A stretch of 64,000 nt of DNA from Welwitschia mirabilis. Lineage: Eukaryota; Gnetophyta; Gnetopsida; Welwitschiales. Made by a program: the position numbers and the translations under genes. Shown here piece after piece: positions 44,931 through 57,675 of this stretch; positions within the stretch are counted from its first letter, which is position 1; each line of letters opens with the position of its first letter. Location of the stretch: contig JBOZIK010000001.1 in NCBI GenBank assembly GCA_051453625.1, positions 32,647,877 to 32,711,876 of the forward strand, given 5' to 3'. The notes below the pieces were generated by a model that was given only the letters and a program-made list of their open reading frames with translations, did no database searches and was not told the DNA's origin.

Positions 44931-45879
44931 AATTATAAAGGGGATAGATTCCTATATATATCAAAGAATAGTTAGTGCTACAAAGGATCTTTATTTCTTA
45001 ATTAATTAATATATAAAATTAAGCATTTGGTCTTAGAAAGTTTATAAGTTTAAAAGAATTTTCATTTTAATTATTCTTTATGAAATATTAATATAGAGAT
45101 TAAGCATTTCAAATAATTTATACAAATTGAGGATGTACAAAATAACTTTCTCTAGTGGGAATTTCAACTAAAATTCTAAACACCATATGAAATGTTTTTA
45201 TTTAATTATGCATAATCCAAAAGATAGCAAATAATTAAAGTGGATTAGAAACCTATTTCCAATTAATTAGAACATCCTATATTCAATCTTTATTTAAAAC
45301 ACTTACATAGTACACATTGTTTAATAAGTAAAACTAATTTGTTTTATCCCAAATAAGAATTTAATGGAAGTATCCTAGAAAATAAGAACATCTCAATGAT
45401 ACTCATTCTACCTTAATTAATTCACCAATTCATAATCTTGTTTAAGGGATTAATTAATCTTATCAACAAACCTAGGAGATCATTAAGACTCTAAAGAAAA
45501 TAATAATTGAATTATTAAATGTAGATGATATGTTCTTTGTAACACATGTAACCTCTTTACCATTACAATTCATTGAGAATATTTAGCTAAAGCAAAGTTT
45601 AAACTAGTAGGAAATCTTATAGGATTTACTTTTATACAACCACGACACATATCCAAATTTCCCATAAAAATGACTTAAGAATTAAGAAATAGCTTCATTA
45701 TGCTAGAGGAAGTAATACAAGATGCCATCATGAGAGCAAAGCCTTCTTATGCAACCTATTAACATGTAAAAATTAACATTTATATCAAGTTTTTAAAGCT
45801 AAATTTATGTAAATGAAGACATTAATTTAATTGTTTTAATCAGAAAATTTCTTTTTTATTTTTTTAAAACAATTAATAT
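44931..45879. other. AT-rich spacer, no gene seen
   Basis: About 950 bp after the LINE RT. It may hold the degraded C-terminal part and tail of the LINE, but I recognised nothing in it. Confidence 0.4.
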
Positions 45880-47032
45880 TATGCTTTTATCCATGATAAT
45901 TATAGGTCTTTAGCCATATTTTGAAACACATGATAAAATATAGACATAATTTGCATAAAACAATTATGGTAATGGAGAAATAAGATGGTGACATGTAGTA
46001 GTATCATTGGAAGACATGCATTGAGGCATGCAGAGGTGGTATTAGAGATATGTGGTGATAGCACTAGTTGATTGAGAAATCTAGCTTTAAAGCCCACGTG
46101 TTCAACATCATGATAAATATTTTACCTGATGCTATATGATGATCTCCATCAACCACTACAAGATAACCTCCATCAAATCCTAAATGATGAAGATTATATC
46201 TACTTCTAGAGAATAAAATATTATTTGCCTAATTCTAAATGATGAAGATTTTACCTAATGCTAAAGGCCAAAGTATCTTAAACACCTTAACCCTATCCTC
46301 ACTTATAAAGGGGCCTTGAATTATCACTGGTACTCATCCTTTATTTGGTAAAAGAATGAAATCTTTGGATCATCAAGGTACAATGGCATTCTAAGTGTTT
46401 TATTAGGAAGTGAGCTTATTTCTTATTCCTTCCTTTTTAATGTAATGTACATTTTTTTGATTCAATAATTTAGAGTTATTTCCTTTTAATTATTAGTTTT
46501 GTATTTAATTTTATACTAGGAATTCTTAAGGGATAAGGCACTATCAAGTTTTAATTTGGTTACTAAGTGGATTTGATTAGCTAATTGGTTTACACTATTA
46601 ATATTATTGTGGATCTTGTGCACTTTAGTCCATACTTTCCATTTTTATTATAAGGTTGTGGAATCAGTTACTCTCAAATTCATCAATACTCAAATGGTGA
46701 ATGAGATTATGTTACCATAACCCATGCTTTTACACTTGATAGTATAAGTTTCTATTTTAGGATAGTGTTTTGTATGATCAAGTAAGAACTTGTAAGAGGA
46801 TTACTTAAGTGTCTTGAAGAATGCTTGCTTCTCACTTTTTCAAATGAAGTCTGAAAATCAATTTTTCAACTCTTTCTTCTTTCCCTTTTTCCCCTTTCTT
46901 TTTTTATAACTTGCAAGATTAGTAAGAGTTGGTGAAATTTCCATTTAGTTAGCTCTATATTATACCTATGGAAGAATGATAATTAAGTGTAAACTTAGTT
47001 TTAAATCTAGACATTAAAAAATAATAAATAGA
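45880..47032 (+). mobile_element. 5' LTR of a Tat/Athila-type gypsy element (gypsy-E)
   Basis: Ends just before the primer site at 47033. Plus-strand TATA box TATAAAG at 46304-46310 within 'cctcacttataaaggggcct', then a leader and 'tccttcctttttaatgtaatg' like a transcription end region. Short repeats around 46120-46270 ('cctaatgctaaatgatgaagat' variants, three to four copies) lie upstream of the TATA box. The left limit is not marked by a clear TG and is approximate. Confidence 0.55.
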
Positions 47033-47053
47033 TTTTAGCACCATTGCTAGGGA
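47033..47053 (+). promoter_or_regulatory. Tat/Athila-type primer site of gypsy-E
   Basis: 'ttttagcaccattgctaggg' matches the widely shared plant sequence TTTTGGCGCCGTTGCCGGGG at all but five positions, and each difference is G-to-A or C-to-T. It marks the start of the internal region on the plus strand. Confidence 0.75.
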
Positions 47054-49127
47054 TAATGGCATAGTGGCTTCTTAGAAAGAGCACAACTTTTTCTTTCTTA
47101 TAAGTTTTTAGTTATATTTCATTTTTCTAGTGGTATGTACTGACCCAACTAATCTATTTTCTCTTTTTTTTGCATGATTTCCAGTGATTGGTACTAGTCC
47201 TTTCAGTGATATCTAAATTAGTTCTATTTAGATTTGTTTTTATTCTAACTTTTTTTTGTAGGTCTAACATTTTTTTGTAGGTAGATTAAGAAGAAAATTT
47301 AAAAGCTTTAAAAAATTTAATTAACTTTGTGTGCTTTTAATTTTTTACCTTTTCTTTTAATTCTAGTTTTTTGTGAGCTCACTACTTAAAAATAATAACA
47401 ATCTTAAAATTTTTAATCAGATTTCATTAAGCATGGATTTCGTGTGTACTCAGTTTTTATTTCTAGTTCTATTTTTCTATGACCTTGTAATGTTATTTAA
47501 TCCATGAGTAAATTTTCTATAATATTAACTCTTATCCTAATCAACGTTATTTTCTTTCCTAAGTGGTGCCATTAGCTATTTTGCATAGAATACTCTATAG
47601 AAATTATATAATCCTTTTCTCAACTTACTCAAACATTTCAAATAACAGGTTCCTCTAAAAACTTAACAGAGTTAAGAAAATGTGAACCTCAAAATTAAAA
47701 TCATAATTCATTTTCTTAAAAACTTATCATGAGTTGCATGTATAATCCATTTAATACATCTTTTAAACCATAATTTACTTATGAAAACAATGATAATCCC
47801 TATAACACTCCAAATTACATTCAACATAAAATTGTAGATGATTACATTGGGCCTAAGAAAACTTTAAGGAATTTCATCATACCTAATTCCCACAATCATT
47901 ACCCTTCATCCTTCTTTCCATATTTATTTGATTAATTCTCTTCACATTCCAATCAAACTCATTATTCCAAATTTGAAACATGTTACTTTTAATAAGAGTT
48001 TGATTCTAAATATTTCATTACATCTCATAACCCTTATCCTTCACCATTTAACCCTTACCATTCATCTTCATTCATGTAACAAATAACTTCATCCACTTCC
48101 TTTAAGAAGAGATTAAATAGTTTTATGAATGCCTGAAATCAAATCAATTAAGATTATGAAAGAATTTTCAAATAACACTCCTCTTTCCTAAGTAATCTTA
48201 AGCAAAGTATTTAAACCCAAATACAAGTCCCCTAATAGATTACCCAAACTAATGCTCAAATCATGAGAATCCTCAACCAAAAAGAAGAAGAAATTTATTC
48301 AAGCCTTGAAAATTTTAAGAATATTAAAACCAATAATACTCAAACCACATTCATTAGGAATGAGAAATAAATAAGTGAGTAAATCCATGAGAACTTTAAG
48401 TTTAGAAATGCATTAGTTAATGATCAATTATCTACAAGAAATTTATACTTTGAAATAAGGTTGAACACATTAGATGATGAATTAAAAGATGAAAAACCAT
48501 GTAAGGAAGGCTATATCTTAGAGAGTTGTACAAAAATAGATGATTCATTAAGTGATAAAGAGAATTGACTTACAATCATTGTTGCTTAAGCAATTACATG
48601 AGGATGAATCCAGTAGTAATCTTAATAAGAAAAAAAGCATTAGACTTAATTCACCCCATGAAAATTCCTCTCAACAACTCCACAAGATAATTGTTTTATC
48701 TTCATCATTTACTAAACAAGCCTCAAACCTTAGTAGAGAAGATAAAACTTTTATAGAATTAGAACCAAATTTCAAATACCATGATACTTTCAATTTGTTT
48801 TTATCTTATTTCCAAAATGATTTCTTTCAAGAGTTGTTAAATAAGCATTAACAATCTAAAGGATGAACTATTGTTTATTTTAAATACATAAATCTTTTCA
48901 CTTGTATTAATGTTATTTTTGATTCCATAAACATTTACTTGGATTTCCTAGCAGTTCAAGATGTTTTGATAAGATTTGAATCATCTAATTTTTATTTCCA
49001 CATTCTTGAGCCTCCATGCACATATCACTTTAGAGAATTTTTATCTTTTAGGTTAGATTTTTCTTTTAGAATAGATTTTTTTAGAAAAAATAAAAGACAT
49101 AAAAACATGTGTGCTTGATGGTCTCCG
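47054..49127 (+). pseudogene. Gypsy-E leader and gag-like remnant, truncated
   Basis: After a non-coding leader, the plus strand around 47830-48880 reads with few stops: 'DYIGPKKTLRNFIIPN' (like the Athila-type gag start), a stretch rich in Ser, Tyr, Pro and His, then an acidic, Asn/Lys-rich part ('ILNQKEEEIYSSLENFKNI'), and the 99-codon frame 48552-48851. This resembles the end of gag with its 'QLATxL' linker, but no capsid or zinc-knuckle motif is certain. The sequence is interrupted at 49128 by the gypsy-B1 LTR. Protease, RT and integrase of this element are not in the window. Confidence 0.45.
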
Positions 49128-51869
49128 TGACATCCTCGTTACTCTTACCCAAATTAAGAACTATTATATTTTNNNNNNNNNNNNNNNNNNNNNNNNNNNN
49201 NNNNNNNNNNNNNNNNNNNNNNNNNNNNNNNNNNNNNNNNNNNNNNNNNNNNNNNNNNNNNNNNNNNNNNNNNNNNNNNNNNNNNNNNNNNNNNNNNNNN
49301 NNNNNNNNNNNNNNNNNNNNNNNNNNNNNNNNNNNNNNNNNNNNNNNNNNNNNNNNNNNNNNNNNNNNNNNNNNNNNNNNNNNNAGTTAAGGAGATGTAA
49401 ACTTCTTGTCAACGTACATGAATAAATTTTAAGAATAATACCTAACTAATATAATAAGAGATTACAAATCCAATTAATAGCATTTAAACCTCATATCTAG
49501 CCACCCTCTAGACATAAGTTGATTCTACTTTAGGTTTCAAACTAAATAAACATGGTTGGACTTAATTCCATAGGCTTTTACTTCACCTCAATATACCTCT
49601 AATACATGTGACAGGTGGTATGTGAGATGGATATATGCTTACAAATAACCCTTGCTTCCTTGAAACATCTTTAAATGGTGGCACATTATCCATTGATGCC
49701 AAGGGCTCAAGATATTAAGTTGAAGTAAGTTCATACATGAGTAGGATAGGAGAGTGATGATTAAATCCACTTCAATAAGGGTATTATTTTAAAAAAAAGT
49801 AATGCAACCCATTTTAGTGATGAAATCTGAGTTGGGGGATGAACATTATTAGGATTATCTTTATTTACTTCTATTCAATGAATACATCACATAAATCATG
49901 TAAATAATTCTATGTAATGTGGATATTTAATGAATTATTTACATATTTATAATAATTCTAATCATCATTCGGTTCATTTTATAGAAGAAACCATAAAATG
50001 AAAGCAAGCATACAAGAACATTTATATTTTAAAGATTATAATAATAAATCTAAATAAAGGAAATATTCTTTTTTCCATTTCAATAATAAATAAAATATTC
50101 AAAATGTATTAAATAATATCTTAATAATGTATTTAAAGAAACTAAAACATACCTAGATCTATGATAATCCTAAAAATATTCTTCCATGCTCATAAGACAA
50201 TCTTCATGGATTAGTGCAAAAAGGTAAACAAAAAAAAGTATAGCTCAAGAATAATTTTTAAGATATAAATATTTATCTAAGATTTCATATGGTTATATTA
50301 TAAGTCAATAAAAATAAGTAACAAGCTAAAGACTACGTATGTTACTTAAACTACTAAGGTGAAAACTCTTACAAGCATGCACATTTAAAGTAAGCTAAAC
50401 AAAAAGGGTAAATAAGGCATTTCTACAAATAAATTCCACTTACAAGTAATTTAACTTAAGTATATTGATATAAACATATTTTATATACTTAATTTTCTTA
50501 TAAAATTTTGTGTAATAAATTTTCTATAAATTTAAACATTAATTATAACATTTTTGAGCTCTAAGGAGACATCATAGTTAAAAATCAATAACTAAATAAT
50601 TATGAAGAAAAAAAATAAATTAAGGTAGTTTTTAGAAACAAGACACATAATAGGATTCTTAGTATCTAATTTAAACTATCTTGGAATTCTAAAAATATTA
50701 TGTCTAACATTATTACTTAAGGCTAATAACTATCAAATTTTTTAAAATTATAGTCTTATTGCACTACACTAAAATGATCATAACATTTACAATACTTTGC
50801 AGTTTTAAGTGATTCAAGATATTTTGAAAATCTTATTTAATTTTATAAAACATAGAATGCTCAAGTTTGTAGATATGTTAACAGATAGGTATAAAAATGT
50901 AAATTTCTTACTTACTAGTTTTTGCATTTATTTTTTAATGTATTTTAACAAATAATTTTTTAAATAATAGTTACCCATTAGAAAAATTATTACTTTTATA
51001 TTTTCATGTTCATAACACAATTGTAAACTTATAGAAAACATTTTACTATTTTATACCTACTAAGTAATAAGATATGACATTTTTATCCTATGCCTCTATT
51101 TTGGAAATTTAATTTTTACTATAACAAAAATATGATAAAGTTTTTTACAACTAGTTATACAATAATTTAGATCATTAAAATAATGGGTATACTAATTAAT
51201 TACTTACAAAAAGAAAAATTAATTGTATAAAGAAAATTCATTATAGAAAAAAAAATTAAATCAATTTAAAAAGAACCATTTACTATGAAAGGACTTGAGC
51301 TCATGACATATGGTTTAGCATTCACTTCACTTAATCATTAATGCTAGAACCAAGTGTCCTTACACATATTAAGAACATAAAAGTCATGATGGAGTAAATC
51401 TACTCATTTATCATTCTTAGTTCTAAGTAAAAGTGCATGTGCTTATTCAAATGCTCATTTATTTCAAAATACATAAAATCTATAATCACATAACACAAGG
51501 AAGAAAATATTTGTTCATAATATAGTATACTTGTTACATTTATCAAGGTTTGAAATGAGTAAATAAAACCTAAAATATATCATTATGTCCTCTTAAAACT
51601 TTCAATTTATTAGTTTTATCATGTGATTTTAATTCCTCACATAATGTGATTTGTAATCTTAAATGTTTAGATAGATTTTATCATAAAAAATTTTAACATA
51701 ATTTTTATCATTATCATGGTAAATTATAAAGATTATAAACTAATGTTAATTTTTAGAATGACATCTTATCTTGATAAAAAATTTAAATAAGAATAATTAA
51801 TTATTCAATTGAAAGCTTAACATACTTAATATTCAAGTAAATAAGGCTTATAAAATATGGGATATGACA
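49128..51869 (-). mobile_element. 3' LTR of gypsy-B1 (about 2.7 kb)
   Basis: Starts TGACATCCTCG at 49128 and ends GATATGACA at 51869, followed by a polypurine tract. Homologous to 7073-11165, to 57676-57851 (its own 5' partner, first 176 bp only) and to 62137-64000. A 212-N gap is at 49173-49384. A tRNA-like A/B box pair is at 51291-51345. LTRs of this length are normal for Del/Tekay-like plant gypsy elements. Confidence 0.75.
51291..51345 (-). ncRNA. tRNA-like A box/B box pair inside the gypsy-B LTR
   Basis: Minus strand: 'tagcattaatgattaagtga' (like TAGCTCAATGGTTAAGTG, a tRNA box A) and then 'tcatgagctcaagtcc' (like GAGTTCAAGTCC, box B) about 20 bp further on. Such tRNA-like pieces are known inside plant LTRs. 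The homologous position of the LTR at 7073-11165 is replaced by the 1-kb insertion. Confidence 0.4.
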
Positions 51870-51884
51870 TTCTTCCCCACTTGG
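51870..51884 (-). promoter_or_regulatory. Polypurine tract of gypsy-B1
   Basis: Minus strand CCAAGTGGGGAAGAA directly before the LTR start TGTCATATCC. This would prime plus-strand synthesis of the element. Confidence 0.7.
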
Positions 51885-53350
51885 ACTGATTCACTCCTAG
51901 GAATCAAGATACATAAAAAGCTTGAAAACACCTAACTACATATTAAGAAGTTCAAAAATATTTGGATATTGACTTTTCATTATTTCCTTTATCTCCCAAG
52001 TAGCTTTATTAAGACTATGATTACTCTAATTTATTTTTACTTGATGGATCTCCCTGTTTCATAAATTGATATTTCCTTAGTCCAGCACTGCTTTTAACTT
52101 CTTTATAGTTAACCAATATGGTTCCATCTAAATATGAGATAAATTTAACACATGAGAAGGATTTGAAATATAATTTTTTAGCATAAATACATTGAAAACA
52201 TCATTCATGCATAATAATTGAGGAAGCAGAGTAAGCTTGTATGCAACAAGTTAATTCTTTCTAATATTTCAAATGATCCAATGAATTAAAGAGTTAATTT
52301 GGATATCTTAACTTCTCTCATTACTAATTTCAGTGGTGACACTTTAAGTAACACATGATCACCTATTTTAAACTCAAAATCTCTTCTTCAATAGTTTGAA
52401 TATATCTTTTATCTGTTTGCTACTTTTTTAAGTCCATTTTTAATTATCCTTATTTTACTTTTTATTTCTTATAATACTTCTAATATTATCATTAATATTT
52501 CTTCAAGTTCTGTTCATAAAGTGGGTGCTCTACACTTTATACCATATAAGGCTTCAAATGGAGCCATTTGTGTTAACTCTAATAATTATTATTATATGTA
52601 AATTTACCAATGACAAGTACTTTTTTCAACTTCTAGAATTATCTAGAATGCATGATTTGAGAAGANNNNNNNNNNNNNNNNNNNNNNNNNNNNNNNNNNN
52701 NNNNNNNNNNNNNNNNNNNNNNNNNNNNNNNNNNNNNNNNNNNNNNNNNNNNNNNNNNNNNNNNNTGTTATTATATGTAAATTTTACCAATGACAGGTAC
52801 TTTTTTCAACTTCTAGAATTATCTAGGATGCATGATTTGAGAAGATCTTCTAAAATTTAATTAACTCTTTTTACTTAACCATCTATTTAAGGGTAAAATG
52901 TAGCACTCATATTTAACTTAGTTCCTAAACTTGTTTCTAATTTTTATTAAAACTAATTTTGGATATCTATTAGAGATAATTACTAAAAAATACATCATGC
53001 AACTAAACAACAATTTGAATGTATACTTTAGTTATATCATTGGCATCATAGTTAGATTTACTAGAATAAAATGTGCTAATTTAGTTACTCTATTAATTAT
53101 TACCATANNNNNNNNNNGAAAATTACATTCCATTTATATTTTGAAATATAATGAGGATAAAGTAATGCTACTACATTTCTATGTTCTTATTCAACTTATT
53201 AATAATTAAGGCACCTTGATACAAATTTTGATATATCCTTTTTAATTCCTAGCCTCCAAAATTTTTGTTTTATGTTTTGATACATTTTAGGTCCTCTAAG
53301 AGCACCTGCTATAGGTGGATTATGAAATTCAAAAATTATCTTATGTCTAA
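51885..53350 (-). pseudogene. Gypsy-B1 integrase remnant
   Basis: Order on the minus strand: HHCC domain at 53345-53150 ('PIAGALRGPKMYQNIKQ', 'FVSRCLNY', with second-half Cys lost); core at 53110-52540, where 'YIQIVV', 'LHDVFFS', 'KISFNKN' and 'VLHFTLK' follow the family's 'YIxEIVRLHGVP...DRDPRFTSxFW...STAFHPQTDGQ'; then the strong C-terminal block at 52460-52300 'FEFKIGDHVLLKVSPLKLVM' and 'FIGSFEILERI' (family 'LEFxVGDxVFLKVSPxKGVxRFG...xGPFEILERIG'). The last part, about 51960-52110, fits the short chromodomain-like 'EATWExxxxMRxxYPxLF' tail of Del/Tekay elements ('YPNIF' kept). Two gaps (52666-52765, 53108-53117) and a duplicated 79-bp stretch (52587-52665 and 52766-52845) fall in the core. 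Confidence 0.85.
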
Positions 53351-53616
53351 TTGCATCTACATTAAGAGCTAAAAATGTTTGCTTAAATCCGGTAATACCA
53401 TTTGAATTAGTACTAAAATTCTNNNNNNNNNNNNNNNNNNNNNNNNNNNNNNNNNNNNNNNNNNNNNNNNNNNNNNNNNNNNNNNNNNNNNNNNNNNNNN
53501 NNNNNNNNNNNNNNNNNNNNNNTCAAACATTAGCTTATGTCTAATTGCATCTACATTAAGAGCCAAAAATGTTTGCTTGAATCTGGTAATACCATTTGAA
53601 TTAGTACTAAAATTCT
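53337..53616. repeat. 86-bp direct duplication around a 100-N gap
   Basis: 53337-53422 ('atcttatgtctaattgcatc...') recurs at 53523-53616 with only a few differences, either side of 100 N. It breaks the spacer between RNase H and integrase of gypsy-B1. Confidence 0.85.
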
Positions 53617-53689
53617 TTGAGTCTATTAATTTTTCTAACTGGTCCTTTGGTTTTTGATAATATTTATTTTTTTCTTATTCCTTTAACAT

Positions 53690-54960
53690 AATGGTAGGAA
53701 TTTGGCTTTGAATTTCCATGATTACTTTAAAAAAACCTCATCTACTAGGAGCATCTACAACATTCTTTATGGTATAAAATCTCTAGATCAAAATTACATA
53801 AAAATTTCATCTGTCTTCTTTAGCTAAAGTTTAAGTTTGTTTGACTACAAATGTATTTTAAACTCTTATGATTTGTTCAAAATTGAAACTTTACACCATA
53901 GATATAATGTTTCCACAATGTTAAAGTAAAAATTAAGGTAGCTAATTCAAGATCAATAATTGGATAATTTTTCTTATGAGTTTTAAGTTGTCTTAATCTA
54001 TAAGCTATTACTTTTTTATCATGTTTATGCACTACTCCAAAACCTTATTCAAATGCATTAGTATAAATTAAAAATATTTTTAAATCATCTGGGATTACTA
54101 AGACTATAGCACTAGTTGAGCATTTTTTAAGATGATCAAATGATTACTAATGTTTTTCTGTCCATTGGAAGTCTTTATTTTTCTTTAAAAGGCTTGTTAA
54201 TGAAGAAGCTATCTTAGAGAAGTTGAAGATAAATCAATGATAGTACCCAATAAGACCAAGAAAGCTTCTAATCTCAGTAATATTTGTAGGTATTAGCTAT
54301 TTAATAACTGCTTTAACTTTATCTTAATCCACTGGTATACCTTTCTTAGATATCACATGGCTTAAAAATTGAATGGATTCCTTCTAAAAATAGCATTTTT
54401 TTCATGTTGGCATATAATTGATTATTCCATAAGGTTTGTAATACTATTCTCAAGTGTTCTCATGCTTTTCATAAGTGTTTGAATAAATGAGAACTTCATC
54501 AATAAATACCATTACAAAGGAATCAAGATGTGATTAAAAGATGTAATTCATAAAGCTCATAAATATTATAGAGGCATTAGTTAAATCAAAGTACATAGCA
54601 ATGAAATCATAATTCTCATACTAGGTTCTAAATACTATTTTATAAATATCTTCTTCCTTAATTTAAACTTAATGATATCTAGATTTTAGACCAACTATTG
54701 AGAATACCTTAGCTTCCTTTAGTTGCTCAAAAAAGCCATTTATACTTGGTAGTAGATACTTGTTCTTAATAGTGATCATATTTAGCTGTCTGTAATTAAT
54801 GCATAATCTTAGTGTCCCATCCTTATTTTTTACAAATAACATAGGTACTTCTCATGGTAATACACTATGATGAATAAAGCATTTTTATAAGATTTCTTCA
54901 AGCTAAGTTTTATTTTGGTAGAAGACGTTCTATATGATGCCTTATAATTTGGTTGGATTT
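53690..54960 (-). pseudogene. Gypsy-B1 reverse transcriptase-RNase H remnant
   Basis: From 54870 leftward: 'SVLP' then '[20 protein letters not shown]' and 'QLN' (about 54860-54780), a textbook RT entry; the catalytic box at 54495-54506 reads FIDE in 'VFIDEVLIYSNTYEKHE' (family FIDDILIYS). RNase H starts near 54065 with 'YTNAFE' (TDAS changed), then 'VVHKHDKKVIAYRLRQLKTH', 'KNYPIIDLELATLIFTL', 'WKHYIYGVKFQF', 'TNHKSLKYI' down to about 53730. These blocks match the Del/Tekay clade closely. Main damage: second catalytic Asp to Glu in RT, Asp to Asn twice in RNase H, and Trp stops. Confidence 0.9.
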
Positions 54961-55189
54961 CCAGAATTAATTCAACAAAAAACTCAACTTCTTGAAGTAG
55001 TGGCATTCATGGTAATTTTCTTATAAATACATTAAGATAATATTAGACTATTGATATATTCTTTACTAAGGTTCCTTCTTCCTTTAAGCTACTTGATGTT
55101 AGGTATAGTGTACAAACTAGTGATTCCTTAGTTTTTCTTTTTATATGCTTTGCATTAATAAAGTTCTCCACTACTGATTTGAAATGACC

Positions 55190-55340
55190 TTAAAAGATTA
55201 ATCTTTAGTTATGATTCATCATTTTTACTTGAAGCTTTTTATAATTTATGACTTCTCTATTTTATATTAAATAATTCATAGCTAAGATAATATCATTTTT
55301 TTAAAGTCAATAATAATTGGTTATATTGAAAATCTCCTCT
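55190..55340 (-). pseudogene. Gypsy-B1 protease remnant
   Basis: Minus-strand reading gives 'DIILAMNYLI' close to 55280-55310, the 'DVILGMDWL' block near the protease C-terminus. The DSGA triad upstream, expected around 55430-55560, is not legible. Confidence 0.6.
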
Positions 55341-55599
55341 AGTTATGTATAAAGTACAACTTTGGAGTTGCTGATTAACTTTGGACATAGATTCATATGC
55401 TACCTCTATTCATTCCTCAATTGGAGCATTATATAATTATTCTCTTTTAATAATTTTAGAAGATGTAAATTAATTTGTAACTTCATAATGAAATAAAATA
55501 ATTTCTTATTTATTAGTACGTAAAGCCTTACCTTCTATGATAGAGTTTTGAACTTGCAACCCTTGATTATCTACCACTACTCAAAGTAGTTCTACTATT

Positions 55600-56640
55600 T
55601 GAGGAATACTTTTTGGTCCTTGAGGTTTTTTTGGTTGTTGTTTAGAAAGGTTTTTATAATGTAATGAAAATTATTTTATTTTATGATTTCCATTATAATT
55701 ATGACAATGATACTAGCTAAGAGTTTTTTGGAAGCTGGATTTGTGAGATTGATTATTTGCATAGCCTTGACTAGGAACATTTTACTTTCTTTTAAATGGA
55801 GTTTACCTTGGTTGATTGAAATTTGTATTTTTTCTATTACTACTACCGATTTTATTTTTGTTGAAGTGCCAATTCATATTTGGATAATACATTTACGAAT
55901 TATTTCCCTTAAGGAGATGCACATGTGGAGGAATTCTTTTCTTAGTTTCTTGTTGCCTCTGCTAATTTTTATTTGCTATCTTTGCCTTGTATACAACTTC
56001 TTCTAGAATCTTAGGTTGAAACATGGATACTTTATAGAAACATAAGGGATACAATTATCAATAAATATATTTACTTTAGTTTCTTCATCTAGATGCATAT
56101 CTAACACATATCTTAATAATTATATAAATTTGCACTCATGAGATGCGATTCTTACATTATGGGCTTGTCTTAGATTATAGAATTCTATAACCTTTTAGCA
56201 AAAATAGAATTTAGTAATTTATCTCTCCTTAAATATATACTCAAATTCCATCCATAAAAGTTCTAGATCTTCTAAATTGGTTATTTTAGTTTTCTGCCAT
56301 ATATTATATTCTACTTGTAACATATAAATATCTAAGGAAGCCTTTTCATATTCATCACATATTAAGGTATTATAACTTTTTCAACATTACTTAGCCATGC
56401 TTTTACTTTATAAGGATATAAACCTCCTATAAACTTGAGTGAATTTAACTTAGTAAAAATTTGAATTAATTTCCTTATAGCCACTTCCTTAGGTTAATTA
56501 CCATTATTTACTGGTGGATTTTGACCTTGATTTATTATTTCTAATAGCATTACATGAAGGTATTCATCAATTATTCTAAATTAAGGTTGAATGGAGGTTG
56601 ATTTCCATCATTAGACTACTAATTATCTTGTAAATTCTTT
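55600..56640 (-). pseudogene. Gypsy-B1 gag remnant
   Basis: Best read by comparison with gypsy-B2. A zinc knuckle trace lies at 55650-55720 ('CHNYNGNHKIK'), and the capsid region at 55990-56350 repeats, in broken form, the B2 frame with 'YKFVELLRYVLHMHLDEQA' and 'MFQPRNLAEALEKTK'. A 107-codon plus-strand frame at 55683-56006 is only the antisense of this region. Gag and pol appear to share one reading direction in a single long ORF, as in other Del/Tekay-like elements. Confidence 0.65.
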
Positions 56641-57660
56641 TTATTTTAATTACTTGATGAAACTAACCTTACTTCAAGGTTTAACTGACAAAAAAAATGC
56701 ATCTAAAAGAATTGGAAATTTTCATGAGATTATATTTGAAAATAGAATAGATGTTAGTTTGGTTAAACTTAAAGATATTTTATAGGAATAACATTTTATC
56801 ATTATGATGTGATTAATTTTTATTTATATCTTAAAATACATAATTAAGTTTATCCCCTTTTTTTATTTTCAATAGATAAGGTTTACAAGTTACGAATATG
56901 GGTTTTTACTATAAAGTTATGTGACCCTATAATTTAAGATGAATAACTTGGTTGGATATTTAATTAGTTATAAGGTTTTTATATTATAAGATATTATTTA
57001 TGTATTTATATATTTTTAATAAAAGATTAAGCTCTTTAAAGAATGATATAAGATTATTATCCTAAATTATTAAGATAATTAGAATTCTTCTAAGTGATTA
57101 TCATCTGTAGTTATAAGGTTATAGCATCTTTAATACTTGAATTCATCATTCTTTTTAATTTGTTTAGGGATTTATAATTATCATAAATATGATTAACATA
57201 ATGATCATCTAGAGGTTTAGATTACAATTAATCCTATGAATACTTTAGAGCTATCAAAAATATACTTGACTTCTAAGATTATTTAGCTGATAAGATTATG
57301 ATTAATGTAATATTTATAATTATGAGAATTAACGTAATTATAGTTTTACATCTATTTAGATAGTAGTCATATTATAGGCATAATGGAATTCATGAGTATT
57401 AAAATATATGATTAAATTCATGATTACTTAAAAGTTACAAGTACCTTAGAATCTAGTATTATCAAGGATATAATTGATTTTACCAATTGATTAAGATTAT
57501 TAGGGATATAACCAACTTTAAAGCTATTATAAATTGAGATTTTTATGGTTACCACTAACTTTATAATTATTAAAGAGAAAAGTTATTAAAACTGTAATAG
57601 GATTTAAATTCTTATAAATTTATAAGTATTTAACATAAGTATTATATAAGTTAACCTAGA
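56641..57660 (-). other. Gypsy-B1 5' leader, about 1 kb
   Basis: Non-coding, very AT-rich, between gag and the primer site. It aligns with 60490-60976 and 61036-62120 of gypsy-B2. Short near-repeats such as 'attaagattattagggatata' and 'ataaggttttt' give it a weakly periodic look. A leader of this length is not rare in this clade. Confidence 0.6.
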
Positions 57661-57672
57661 GCTCTGATACCA
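57661..57672 (-). promoter_or_regulatory. Primer binding site of gypsy-B1, intact
   Basis: Plus strand gctctgatacca, minus strand TGGTATCAGAGC: a perfect match to the plant initiator-Met primer site. The LTR begins three bases away at 57676 with TGTAATAGCC. Confidence 0.9.
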
Positions 57673-57675
57673 ATT

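Noticed and set aside
55683-56006. 107-codon plus-strand frame
   Set aside because: It is the antisense of the gypsy-B1 gag region; the hydrophobic look comes from reading AT-rich antisense codons.
51885-57660. Active gypsy-B1 element
   Set aside because: The primer site is perfect and domains are in order, but every domain has stops, frameshifts or lost catalytic residues.
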